NCBI GenBank assembly: GCA_950295325.1
Contig: OX485805.1
Location: 26,213,501 to 26,277,500, forward strand
Direction: 5' to 3'
From: Polytrichum commune
Taxonomy: Eukaryota; Streptophyta; Polytrichopsida; Polytrichales; Polytrichaceae
Length of the DNA: 64,000 nucleotides
Shown: positions 49,801-60,279 of the stretch, in pieces
Position numbering within the stretch: the first letter of the stretch is position 1
Layout: the number at the start of each line of letters is the position of its first letter
Made by a program: the position numbers and the translations under genes
The notes under the pieces: generated by a model
The model's input: the letters and a program-made list of their open reading frames with translations, nothing else
The model's database searches: none
What the model was told of the DNA's origin: nothing

Positions 49801-51776
49801 GTTGTGCAAGATTTCCAAGGAAGCTATGCACACAAGACAAGGATATCTGATGGCATAAGACTCGATGAAATGCATTTCGGGGATGGTGAGACCTCAACAG
49901 CAACATGTACGAATAGCCTCGATACACATCACCGAAGCTTTGAAAGAAATGGTAGGAGTGTTGCATTGCTCTCAAAGGATCAATTTAAAGTTCATGGTTA
50001 ATAATTGAGCATCAAGAGTTTCAAGGATACTTTACGGCTCTGCGGCTTCAAGGCCGCACCGCGTGCTTGAAGCTGGAAGAAGCAGTTGGCACGCTCCATG
50101 GCATAATCCGAGCTTCCAAGGCTGGCAATTGACAAGAACACAGCATCGGTACATGATCTCCAAGTACCCCCTGAAGCTTCTGACATGCCTGATCCCATCA
50201 AACTTCCCAAAAACTTAGCCTGCGTATCCATACACTCGCTGCACGGGGTGGAGTCGGTCAAATTGGGAGCAACCCCACACATGGCTTCCACTGTTTTGAA
50301 TGCGGGAGTTCGACGGACAGCCATAGTGTCCCTGAAATTCTTGCAAGGGGAGTCTACCATGACACTCATGTTCAGGGCACACCAAATGGCAACAGGTTGC
50401 CGTGCATTCTTCTCTTCGAATGTGGTGCGGATGGAATTCATGCACGGTTGAATGAGCTCCGGAGGGAGGCTAAGGTGATTCGTTTCTCGTGCGTATTGCG
50501 ACATCGCCACCGCAACTAAAGCCTTGGAGTGGTCGCAGCAACTGCTGTAGCTCAGATTTGTGCAGGACGCCACGGTCGATGTGAAGTCCAATCCGGTGAA
50601 ATCTAACGGGCAATCTGCACACAACCAAAAGCCATCATCACAACAATGTTAAACATGCCAAAAAACAATGTGAAGGACACATCATCTCTCTGGTGCATTT
50701 GAGAAGTTTGGCCTGAAACTCTACAGGAACACTCTCTGGGACTTCAGCACAAAGAATTGCATGTCAAACCAAAAATTATAAAGACGTATCTCTCTGGTGC
50801 AGTTGAGATGTATTTTGCCTGAAACTCTGTGACGTTCTCTGGGACCTCAGTACAACGAATTGCATACCGACGCAACCTTGTCCGCATTGGCAACAGATGG
50901 AAGTGTAAACCACATTAATGTCAAAAAAACACAAAAATCCAAAGAAGCTTCTCTCTGGTGCATTTAATTTTTTCTGACACTGTACGAACAAAGTTCTTGG
51001 GAACTTCAGTACAAAGAATTGCATATCGACGCTACCTTGTGTATTTTCATACTATGAAGAAATGGAAGTGTAGTAACCCATGGCTGGAAATGGCAGAGAC
51101 CAACTAAATTTTTTATCTGGATCTTTTTCACATCCTCAATCTGTGCGGCCGCAAAGAAGCACTCGGCTATGGCATTAAAGCAACAACTCCTATGGTCACT
51201 AACAGATGATTCTCTAAATAATCATCGGCTTTCAAGGTGTTTCTGGGGGACAAGGCATCACACCCTCAATGCCCAAATGTTTTCCAAATCCTTATCGCCC
51301 ACCGATTACTGAGACAACCTTCTGAAGCACTTCCCTTTTCGTATGCAATGAGATAGAATAAAGGCCAACAAAATGAGACCGTATATCATTGGTATTTTAG
51401 CGAGAATACTTGTGTCAGAGGGATTTCGAAGGCTCTCTCTCTCTCTCTCTCTACACATATATATATGTATATATAAAAATCAATGTGCAATTAAAATTGA
51501 TGAATCACAAAATGAGTGAGAGGAGCATGCAGCAACATTGGTCTAAACACATTCGAAAGCCGCTGATTATAGAAAGAATCATTTTTCAGTCACCACAGGA
51601 TCAGGTGCTCTTGATTAGATGCGAAACTGACTATGGTAGAACAAATGTAGTGATAGCCATGCATCATTACCTGAAGACAAAGCTGGAGAAGCGCCCTTCG
51701 TGATCTGCCAGGAGGCAAACAGCACTGCGAGCCACAAAATAACCAGCCTTCCAGGATAGTGAACTAGAACCCCCAT
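40897..51776 (-). CDS. SPARK-domain receptor-like kinase with two ectodomains
   Basis: This encodes a plasma-membrane receptor-like kinase of 920 residues, close to the Arabidopsis At1g49730/At3g19300 type. In transcript order the exons are 51776-51671, 50614-50036, 49563-48970, 48212-47880, 47447-47186, 45155-45103, 44778-44711, 44092-44003, 43020-42936, 41929-41676 and 41235-40897, with no frame break. Residues 1-30 are a signal peptide ([13 protein letters not shown]). SPARK-like domain 1 lies at about 36-228 and domain 2 at about 229-426; both have CP-x-x-F, a CC pair and a C-x-x-C motif. A proline-rich linker precedes the membrane span at about 468-493. The kinase has [17 protein letters not shown] (Lys about 584), [17 protein letters not shown] and GTPGYMDPEY, so it is an active RD type. 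Some SPARK kinases act in mycorrhizal symbiosis; the ligand here is unknown. Confidence 0.92.
43639..43668. repeat. Perfect 12-bp hairpin in a receptor kinase intron
   Basis: ATTCTTGGTGTG at 43639-43650 is followed after six bases by its exact reverse complement at 43657-43668. A third partial copy (CACCAAGAATCACAC) lies about 50 bases upstream. It lies between the exons ending at 43020 and starting at 44003. Confidence 0.75.
44267..44550. mobile_element. Foldback MITE B2 in a receptor kinase intron
   Basis: The arms TTGGGAGTTGATTGTTTTAA and, in reverse complement, GGAAGTTGGTTGATTTGCAT pair imperfectly. Both continue through CACTTTCCAT/CACTCCATG, GGTAAGTTT and GGTGCATG. The centre has an inverted pair around ATATCGGTTCATTGAG and CAATGGACCGATATAG. 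Same family as B1 and B3. Confidence 0.75.
44853..44998. mobile_element. Near-palindromic foldback G (about 145 bp)
   Basis: The left arm (AACATTATTCAGATCCATGT, GGAACTAACAATATTCCA, AAATATT) is mirrored by the right arm (in reverse complement AACATTATTTAGATCCATAA, GGAACTAACAATATTCCA, AAATATT), with a CAGTCTGAACG centre. The right arm has an extra ten bases. It lies in the intron between 44778 and 45103. A half copy is at 13585. Confidence 0.75.
45384..46000. mobile_element. MITE A6 (about 617 bp) in a receptor kinase intron
   Basis: The left end is GGGCCACTTTACACTATGA. The right end in reverse complement starts GGGACACTATAACACTAGAG, a degenerate match. The flanking triplets are TGA and TCA, so the target duplication is not clean. 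The interior shares GTGACCATGAAATTGTG, a RGGTTGTGAG segment and GTGTTAGGYCYAC with A3 at 10018-10493, so A3 and A6 are one subfamily. Confidence 0.65.
46152..46746. mobile_element. Inverted-repeat element C2 (about 595 bp)
   Basis: The left end is TAAGATACTAAGGCCTTGAA and the right end in reverse complement contains AAGGCCTTAAAGTGGCAC. The whole element aligns in reverse orientation with C1 at 27154-27695. Shared interior blocks include a GATCCACAAAAGG segment, CATATGCGGC, TTGGCCATTCATAATAG and AAAGACTCCCCTAG. It sits in the same 2-kb intron as A6. Confidence 0.75.
46801..46825. repeat. Poly-T tract
   Basis: A run of 25 T residues just right of element C2 inside a receptor kinase intron. On the transcribed strand it reads as poly-A. 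Confidence 0.9.
48550..48935. mobile_element. Foldback MITE E3 (about 385 bp) in a receptor kinase intron
   Basis: The left arm CTTGGTAGATGGAAGAAGTC ... GGCAACAATAAGGTGTCCAC pairs with the right arm, which in reverse complement reads CTTGGTAGATGGAAGAAGGC ... GGCAATAGTAAGGTGTCGAC. The pairing goes on to AAGAGCTT/GAGAGCTT. It fills most of the intron 48213-48969 between the second SPARK exon and the membrane-span exon. Confidence 0.75.
49591..49990. repeat. Two diverged direct repeats in receptor kinase intron 2
   Basis: Copy 1 (about 49591-49785) and copy 2 (about 49850-49985) share GATGGCAKAARACT, TGTGAGACCTCAACA-like sequence, TCGATACACATCACC, a TTTGRAAGAAAT segment and CATTGCTCTCAAAGGATCAAT. 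Copy 2 has an internal deletion. They separate the two SPARK exons. Confidence 0.65.
50680..51040. repeat. Three tandem repeat units in receptor kinase intron 1
   Basis: Units beginning CTCTCTGGTGCA start near 50685, 50789 and 50949. Each runs through CTGAAACTCT or CTGACACTGT, TCTTGGGA-CTTCAGTACAA and ends at AAGAATTGCATRTC. The spacing is 104 and 160 bp. Confidence 0.7.
51178..51615. mobile_element. Family D element D3 in receptor kinase intron 1
   Basis: The left end CAACTCCTATGGTCACTAAC...ATAATCATCGGCTTTC matches D1 and D2. The right end in reverse complement (AGAGCACCTGATCCTGTGGTGACTG, shown in parts, then GAATCATT...AATCAGCGGCTTTCG) is a diverged partner. The copy contains a CT-repeat at 51429-51452. 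Confidence 0.6.
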
Positions 51777-51890
51777 TGTCTCGGCTATCTCGCGGGGTAA
51801 TTCATATCATCGCCACCTAAGATGACAGAAAACGGGGAGAAACCTAATTGCCGACTCTCCGGATTCTTTGAGATGGCCCATAAACAGTAC

Positions 51891-51922
51891 GCTATCTCTC
51901 TCTTTCTCTCTCTCTCTCTCTC
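51891..51922 (-). promoter_or_regulatory. GA-repeat in the receptor kinase leader or promoter
   Basis: On the gene's strand this is a GAGAGA run about 115-145 bases before the start codon. GA-rich tracts near plant transcription starts often bind BPC-type factors. The role here is inferred from position only. Confidence 0.35.
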
Positions 51923-54642
51923 ACAAACATCAAAACCCCTGCACCCTCGAAGTTGAGGCCGAGGTTAAGCACTCGTTTCCCCTCTCCGAATGCGCGGCAG
52001 CAACGATGGTTCCAAGAACTTCATCCTCATGTCTCTAATTGGAACCTGTGGACACTCCATTATAGAGCATAATATATGCATCATCATCATCATCTCTTGC
52101 AGGAGCATTCACATGACATCATCAACATGGAAAAGAGAGATGCTCTTGTCCTGCTGCAATATGATGTTCATTGCTACCAGCCGACTACCTATTTACTTAC
52201 GCCCCCACATTCATTTTCCATGAATCTTGCACATACATCTCCATCGAAAGAAGAATCTTGATAAAGCATGACACATCGGAAGCTCAGAAGTCTCCCTCTA
52301 ACATGAGCTGATTGATGAAATTGTGAAGAGAGAACTCAAGCCACTGTCTCACCACTTTCAATTGGGATCTGTCTGTCTACTGCTAAATGACCATTCTTCT
52401 TCTTCAAAGACTACCCATTCCAGCACCGATCGATCATCTGGAGAGCAGTGAGTCCAGTTACACATGGGTGACATATGCTTGCTGCAACTTCTTGGATCAG
52501 GCGGTGAGTAAGGTAGGTGGGTAGCAGTCCAAGTGAAGTTTGGAGCCAACTTAGTGATGACTGTGGGGTAAATCAGAATCAGAAGGCTCTATAGACAAGA
52601 AAACTGCAATTGCAGCTGGTAATTGTAGCTTTCAGTACCTACCTGTTAGCTGTGTCATGAGTGTGTCGTTGACAGAGTCTGAACCATCATGAATGTGGTA
52701 AGGACTGATCACCGGTCTTAAACCCTGTCCAGCTCAAGAAGCAAGTATACCTAGTCTGTAGGACCTAGGTTGGTAGGGTTTAAGGGTTCATGTGTAAGAA
52801 GTCATCAAATATATATGACAATGGCACATAATGTTGGTTTTTTGGGGTTCAGTGTTAGTTTTGGGTTATGTACCTTAAGCAGCTTGACCCCTAAATGTCT
52901 GGGTCTATTTCCAAAAAGTCAAAGCAATGCATATGAGGAAATTTTGTCTACTTGAAGGGGTGTATTATACTCTAAAGTAGAATCCTGCATAAGTAGGCCA
53001 ATGTAGTTTGAAGCTATAACCAAAATTTCAACATGATTGAATCATATATGAATTCGTTGAGGTCTTTTGCATGTAAAAAAAGATAAAATTGAAATGAGTA
53101 CACCGTGAGCATCAAAGTTCATCCAAATTTTCATTTGTGGTAGAGGAAGTATGTTTTCATTAGTGACTAAGGACTTGCAAAAGGAAAAAGTTACAAGAAG
53201 CACATGATTATAAAGAACACAAAATCAGTGTACACAAGGAGGATGAAGTGGTCCTTTTGACATGGCTCATTTGACGCGGTTTTTGTCATCTAGGCATGTC
53301 AAAAACATTACCTTTTGTGTCAAAATGGTTGGTTTGAGACATGATTCATGTTTAACACAAGATGATTTTGTTTGACACTTATTTTTTTGACCAATGCAAG
53401 TGTAATTACATAATATTATGAGTGATCCGTAATGTGGTTGGAGGTTAAACTGAAAACATGAGTATTTAAAGGATTCTCCCCCTTTCTTGCAATATCATTT
53501 TTAGGATATTGTGTTAAGGTTCATGAATTTTCTTTTGAAGATTCAGTTCTTGATAATGGAGAGAGGATTTATATAAGATTGGAATATCCTAAATTGATCT
53601 CTACACCCACCTTGTTTAGGATGAGTCAATGTCACCCTCTTGTAATTCAAAGTACAAAAATAGGGCCCATGATATATGTTGCAAGTGAAGGTAATACACA
53701 AAATTCCTTGAATTACCCTTATTTTCCAAATAAACTCATTCTCACCCCTGAAAGCCACTCAGAGAGTCTAAGAATCAAGATCCCCTTTAAACAAAAATAA
53801 GTTAAAACTCCACCGAGTGAAGCTAAGACATGAGCATGAGCAAGTCCTATCACCAACTTTTTCGGGCATGCCCATGATTTCTGAACACCAAAATTTGCAT
53901 GTATAAATAATTTGTGTTCAAAGTTGCTAAATTGTTTTTAGTGCGCACATCTGCCCTTGGATCCTTTGACATATAATCGAGGCTCAAAACCCTATAACCC
54001 CTATAACTAAGGGGTCTAACATGAGCATGCTCATGTCAGGACGCTCATGAAATAGCAACCCCCAAACTCCGCCTTATAAGTTGGTAGTTGATCATATATA
54101 TGAAGCACACTAAGACAGTCATAGCCAGCCTGCCACGGCAGTCTTAATGATGAGAAGGATAGAAAATCTTACAGAAAGTGAAGAATTAATCCATGACTCC
54201 AGAGTTTCATACACATTGGTTGTCCTCCGTACTAAGTACTGTCACTCAACTCCATAGCCATAGCAATTTTGTCATCTCTACAGGAAAGCTGCTGGCAAGT
54301 GTAATTAATGGGACTCATCACTCTACCTTTGTATCTGAAACTTAAGTGCGTACCTGTTAATCAATGAACACGGAGAACCAACTGCTAGTTACAGATGAAC
54401 TGGTTGAGTTTGAGACATAAATGGTTGAAATTCAAGACTTCAGGAAAATTACCCTTCATTTCAAAGGAATCTATGGAATATACCTCAAAATCCAAATAAA
54501 TGCCGAAAGATCACAACAAGTAACTAGTTGGACTCGAAAACACGACGGTATTGACCAATTACCCCCCAAAACTCCTCTGGACATTGATGTTGATCATGGA
54601 TAAGTACAAATGTAGATCATAATAGGTAGTGCTATGTACTAC
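51923..54642. other. Intergenic DNA upstream of the receptor kinase
   Basis: No ORF with a recognisable domain, RNA gene or sharp repeat boundary was found. A small CATCAT run lies at 52079-52092. The nearest part should hold the receptor kinase promoter. Confidence 0.5.
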
Positions 54643-54645
54643 TAA

Positions 54646-55223
54646 CCGGTTGTTTACACCATGGGCCATGAAGTTGTCCCAAGGCCCTGTAAAATCTATG
54701 ATTGGTTGTTGAACTCGTCCCGGGACGACTTCGGTTTACACCAAGGAGAAAATGTCAAAGTGACCATGGAGTTTAGGGTCCGCAAAAGGCATATTTTAAG
54801 GCCTTCATTATCCGCTGACATGGTCCAACGGGTTTTGCGGTGGGAGAGGCAAAAGAGGTGCTTTAGTAGAAAAAGGCAAGGGCCCATCGCAGAGCAATGA
54901 AGTTATAATTTTTTTAATGAATGTTTTTTTGGGGGAAAAGAAGATGAAGAGAAGAGAAGATAAAAGAATGGTCAAACTTGAAATTGTTTTTTTTTCCAAA
55001 ACTGTCCTTTTTGGACATATATTAAAAAAATCAGCAATTCACTTTTGGTGCATGGTCATTCCTCTTAGTCCACATTTGGTCTACACCTAGTGAGGGGTCC
55101 AAAGGGTGTATAAAATTGATTCTTTAAGAAACTGGACCATGGATGTTGGACCGTCAAGTCGGACCATGGAAAAAGGCCATCTTCCGTGGTCCGATTTCAA
55201 TGGTCCATGGTGTAAACTGGCCT
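54646..55223. mobile_element. Tourist-like MITE A7 (about 578 bp)
   Basis: The left end CCGGTTGTTTACACCATGGG and the right end in reverse complement (AGGCCAGTTTACACCATGGA) match well. TAA flanks at 54643-54645 and 55224-55226. Further inverted TGGTCC/GGACCA segments lie inside. It is the same terminal family as A1-A6. The open frame at 54661-54900 is a by-product. Confidence 0.75.
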
Positions 55224-55226
55224 TAA

Positions 55227-56149
55227 CAGACATAATCCTGACCAGTCTATAACTAAAGTGACAATGTATTAGATCTGGAGGTCAGGTGTGCTTTGACTAG
55301 ACACAGGCACACAGATAGAAACTCAGATTAGTGTGCAGTCTTCATGGGAGAGAACGGTGGCGTGATGCAGCTGCAGAGATCAGACCTGACGATCACACTG
55401 CAACTTGGCATGAGAACTAAGAAGAATTCTCAAGGACACCTGTGGTCTGTGACAATTTCTGGGTTTGTCATGTTTGCAGAACGTATATCATGAGAATTGG
55501 CGCCAACCCAGGCAGCCAGACTGCCAACGAGATTGCATCATGGTGTGATTTACAAGGGTACAAAAACTCCCAGACTGTGGCTCCAGGTACAAATCAGCCC
55601 AATTCTCCACGTACAATTCACTTCAAACCCCTCATTCAAAGCCCTTCTCATCCAGAGTCCGGCACAGACATTGAAACTTGTGACCAGTGATCGGGGAGAT
55701 TTTTGGGCATTCATAATCGGTTGAGATCCTAGTGTTTGCAAGTCCAACCAGTTACATGTTGACGACATCCTTCGGTTTCTTTTATTAAATTGGGGTATAT
55801 TCTATAAATTCCTCTAGAACGATCGGTGATTTTCCTGCAGTAGTCTTGAACTTCAACCGGTTATTTCTCATACTCGACCGGTTCATCTGTAACTAGCTGC
55901 CGGTTCTCCTCGATCATAACTTGTGACTTGCAGTGTTATGAATTGTGAGTCGAACCATTGGAAAACTCGTAATTGTTCAACATGTCATGCATGCAGAGGA
56001 TTTTATTTGGTGTGACTCAAATTTTCAATCCTGAGAATAAACCTAAATTTGTTAGTCTTGCCTTCGAAACTACGTCACTGCTCTCTGCAGAAAACTCTGA
56101 CCAAAATCCAGGGACCAGGGTCCTATGAAGAAGGTATGGAGGCCATACT
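55227..56149. other. Intergenic DNA without a supported gene
   Basis: Several CCGGTT motifs (near 55855, 55878 and 55900) are clustered here, but I could not define a repeat unit. The open frame at 55442-55690 has no recognisable domain. Confidence 0.4.
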
Positions 56150-56470
56150 CGGTTACCTTTTCTTAATCAGACACCTGAGTTATATCTGAGTGGTGTGTGG
56201 TGGGTTTGTAGTCAGGTGTGGATCTGAAAACGGACATTGAAAAGAAATGTTTATTCAAAAGAAATCGGCCTACGTGCTCAAAAATTGTTAACCATGCTAG
56301 GCTCAATAGTCAACATAATTAGGGAACATGCATGATCAATCAATGAACTCAACAATTTTCATTGATAATGAATTAGATATTCATATCAGCTCCAAAAATT
56401 ACAAGGAAAATGGCTATGGACATGATTCAGAATTGGCTCTCATCTTGAACCATTTAACTTCTAAATGCTC
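56150..56470. repeat. Family F repeat, intergenic copy
   Basis: It aligns collinearly with 39800-40100 in the ABCC intron: GTGTGGATCTGAAAACGGACA, GCTAGGCTCAATAGTCAAC, GATATTCATATCAGCTCCAAAAA. The ends are undefined and there are no terminal repeats that I can see. Confidence 0.6.
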
Positions 56471-58136
56471 AAGCCTTCACATTCCATTTTCAGGCATTTT
56501 TTGCATCATTGTTGAATTCTTTTGTTATGTAGCCTTCATTTGGGGGGCAGTAGTGAAAATTATGTTTTTTTTTTTTGCTTCATGACCATTTCGGTCATAC
56601 CACAAATATCAGAAAGTTGGCAACTTTGCCATAATATGTTATGTGGATGACAAATGAGCTACTCTCAAAAATTTGGGTTTTTTAAAGCAAATTCAAATGA
56701 AGTCTGTCACCCTCAAAGTTGGAGGGGCCACATGAGGTCATTTTGGGAGATTTCCCCTTTTTCATGGAGCAAGCAACATGCGCTATCATTTTTTTCCTAT
56801 ATCCATCCAATCAAGGTGTGCACAACCATCACCTTGTCCTAAGGGGAAAAAAATCCCACCCAAATTGGGCATCATATGTGAAAGATATTGGCTCCTAAAT
56901 TGGCTCCTACATTTGGGCAACACATGGAACCTCCTCCTCAGCCAAGCAATGCCAACGTAACAAAAAATCCTACATACTTAAGGTATGAAGTTTTTATATG
57001 TTATTTTGGCCCACATGGTAGTGGGCACCACCCTAAACCAAATACCTTCCATTCACATAGATTGCCACCTTATGGGTCGCAAACCCATCAAAATATTAGA
57101 TGGCGACCCATTTTGAGCTACATGAGCATTTAAGGGCTAATTGAGTGTTTTGTATCCAACAAGAAGTGGGTGCAATGCTAAAAGTGGCCATTTAAGGCTT
57201 GCTTCTTTGGGTAGGAGTCAAGAGCCTGATTCATAGAATGTTCTAGAGCATGTGTGCAGATGTAACTAATAGATCGGGAATGTAAACTTATTTGCTAGTT
57301 TATTAGCAGACCACTTGCTTGATGGCTGACCCTTGACTTCATGAAAGATTCCAATTCCCAGGTGATCTGTATACAAAGTTCAGACCACTGAAATTTAAGA
57401 ACACATTAGTGGTTGATTTTCTCTGTCTGATAATCTGACATCGTCACCCTCAAAGACGTCCACTTGCCTGCTGGGTATTATGATCGTAAGAAACAGAGCC
57501 CACACCATCAATACAGCACCTGCCACTGACGCCAGGCTTTCTTGAAGGGTGAGGGTGACGTACGAGACAATGAAATGAATTGAAAGCTTCCTTTTCATTC
57601 ATCTCAAAATCTTCAAAATTAATTAAAAAAGAAAGCTTCGTCTGGTTTCGTTTCATTTCATATAGGAAGCCATGAGGCTTACAGACCTAGTACTGTACCT
57701 ACATTGGTATTCGGTGTTAGGCTTCTGGGCCTCAAGGTATTAGGTCTACAAAATAGGTACCTTGCTCTGTAGACATCTGCCACCAGATATTACTTTAACT
57801 TGAAAAAGATATAATGTACCTGATCATGGTTTTGAACTGAAATGCAGAATTTTAAATTGGAAACCTAGAAAAATCATTTTCACAACCCATACTGTTCTTT
57901 TGGTGTACCTGGGATCCAAATAGTCACCATAGCAGAGTTCACCTCTTGGCAAGGAATAAACTAGCATCCTGCATGTAATTGGAAGAAATGAAGCGCAAGA
58001 TACATGTGTCCATCCAGATAGAACATCATTCATGCACTTAGTTTAAGAAAAAACCGGTACATCCTAAAATACACTGTGTTAGTGCCACTCAATTTTGATC
58101 CACATCAAAATTGCAGCTAAAACGATGACATTCCCT
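56471..58136. other. Intergenic DNA downstream of LIP2p
   Basis: No gene is supported here. Short open frames at 56888-57133 and 57395-57656 lack any recognisable domain. The right part should hold the LIP2p 3' UTR. Confidence 0.5.
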
Positions 58137-60279
58137 TTATAACATGTGACTTTCTACCCTGTTGACTAACTCTGGTGAGGAAGGTTGAAGCAACATGCTC
58201 TTAGGCCCATGTTGTTTGGGTGCAACTAATTGGACCTTAAACCTTTCTTCAAATTCAGAAAGTAAGCAATCATGCACTCTTTGTAGTAAACCTTGATTGT
58301 CCAATGGACCAGCCTCACCAAAACTGCCAATTCCTGCATTCAACAGCTTTGCCACACTTGTGACGGAGTAGTCTGAGATCCCGCATGGTATGATGTTTGA
58401 AAATGGTACAAGGTCTGTGGTGACATTCAGTGCAAGTCCGTGGTAAGTGATCCAGCGGGAGACGCGGACGCCAATTGCCGCAACCTGCACTTGTATAGAA
58501 CGAAGTCATTTGCAAATTTTCAGGAATCACTGCAGATAAATCCTTCATATCTAAGACAACAACAACACATTTTCTCTCTCTTGGCATTGAAAACGAGAGT
58601 GCACCAAGAAATGCAAATGAAACTGACTACACATAAGAAAGCATAAGGCCAAATCGCTATGGCAGCCAACAGCCTTCTCATAAGTGAACGTGGGCATCCA
58701 TCGTGTAACTTGCAAAACTATCAGCGCCCAACTTTCTTCTATGTAAGGAAAGGCCCATTTCATTAGGTTGGATATCAAGCTCAACAAGATCAACAATATA
58801 CTGATTTGCAAGGATATCAGTTTTCAAAGGGAAACTAACATTCAAGACTCAACCTCTAATTCAAGCCTAAATTTAAACCCTAAGCCCTAAATCCTAAAGG
58901 TTCCGACGTGTGGAATGATTCTGGTCCAAAACCTTCAGGTCAACAATTCCAGCTCGTTGATTGAATTGTTCTTCAGTGCTGATTAATGTGTGTTTAGAAA
59001 CTCAAATGAATAACAGAAGGATTCCAACTACATACTTATGAATCAACAGCTAACAACGTCGTCTTTTCTAAACAGTTGTTTTCGGAGGAAGGTTCGGCGA
59101 GACCTTTTGATCACCAACCCAGACACCGGTTAGGCCATCGATCCGGCGAGCTTGAATTCCACAAGATTTGTCAAGAGCACCGATGACAACGTCCTCCAAC
59201 GATCGTAGGTACCAATGCAAGTCCATGGCATGATGGCGAAGGTCGATAATTGGGTACATCACCAGCTGCCCCGGTCCATGGTATGTCACCTGCATGCCAC
59301 CAAAATCATAACATGACGATACTTCGAGAATGTAACTAAACATGACTTTTGGTCGGGAGTTGGTTGTTTTGCATGCAACACCCTCCATGTTCAGTGAGTT
59401 TCCGGTGCACGCTTGGAGGTAGTGTGGACGTTTAAACGAAGAACATTCTATATCAGTATGTTATATATCATACTCATTTTTGGCATGCCAAGAGGTGCTT
59501 AGATGAGTTTAGCCCTCAACGAACCGAAATAGGTTGCTGTTTATTCAAATTCAAACACTTCCTCCGACCATGCACCATCAAAAGTGGAAAGAAAATATTG
59601 ATATTGTATGCAGAAGAACCAATGGAAAATCATAGGGGACCAACTCCCCACGAAAAGTCCATTGAGTTTTGAGGATGAATCTATTATGCAGAAGTATGTC
59701 TCAAATAGCCTAAAATAATTCTCAAGACAGAAAAAACGGAACCCTAACCTCGCCACCCCGTTCTGTTCGGTGAAGCTCAAAGGGTGGATTCTTGGCATCG
59801 AACTTGAGAAATGCCTCCGAGCTTCGCGTACCCAATGTGTACACAGACGGATGCTGCAAAATGATCAATGTGTCATTGACATCCTCATCCGCGGCTAGCC
59901 CTCTCACCTTGTCCTCCACTCTCAGTTTCTGCCATTCCCATGCATCCACATACGCAACGAGGTCTTGGAACATGTCATGGCACTCACATTCTCTTCTTCT
60001 TCTATGCAATTCCGGTGAGCTTTGAAATTCTTGCAGATCATATGTTGCTGATGCTACAGGGGAGCTTCGGGGATGTTTGCTTAGGTGCTGCCATTGGTGA
60101 ATCGCATAGCCACTCGATGCTAAACCTCCAATGTGTTTCTGTGACGAATCTTTCAAGGGCAAAACCCTAACCCTATGTTCACCAACACGAGTCCTATGAC
60201 TATTATTCTGGCACCGAGAATCTGGAATGCTGCAGGATGTGGTGTTGCTATGCAGAGAGAGTAGCCTGCACTCCATCAT
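58137..60279 (-). CDS. LIP2P: Octanoyltransferase LIP2p, plastid type
   Basis: This encodes octanoyl-ACP:protein N-octanoyltransferase (LipB family). It moves octanoate from acyl carrier protein to lipoate-dependent proteins such as the plastid pyruvate dehydrogenase E2, the first step of lipoate synthesis. Exons in transcript order are 60279-59749, 59289-59104 and 58484-58137, all phase 0, giving 354 residues. The first 70-100 residues are S/R/H-rich, consistent with a transit peptide. The core has [68 protein letters not shown] and [14 protein letters not shown]. The expected catalytic pair is present: Lys about 239 in GDQKVAA and Cys about 273 in IIPCGIS. I chose the first of two adjacent ATGs (60279 and 60276), because upstream in-frame codons include no ATG. 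Resemblance to plastid rather than mitochondrial LIP2 is from the long N-terminus and the [14 protein letters not shown] phrases. Confidence 0.93.
59351..59545. mobile_element. Foldback family B copy (B3) in LIP2p intron 1
   Basis: The left arm GGTCGGGAGTTGGTTGTTTT, GCATGCAACACCCTCCATGT, GTGAGTTTCCGGTGCA matches B1 and B2. The centre ATTCTATATCAGT...GCATGCCAAGAGGTGCTTAGATGAG and CAACGAACCGAAATAG also match. The opposite arm is missing after about 59545, so this copy is truncated. Confidence 0.65.
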
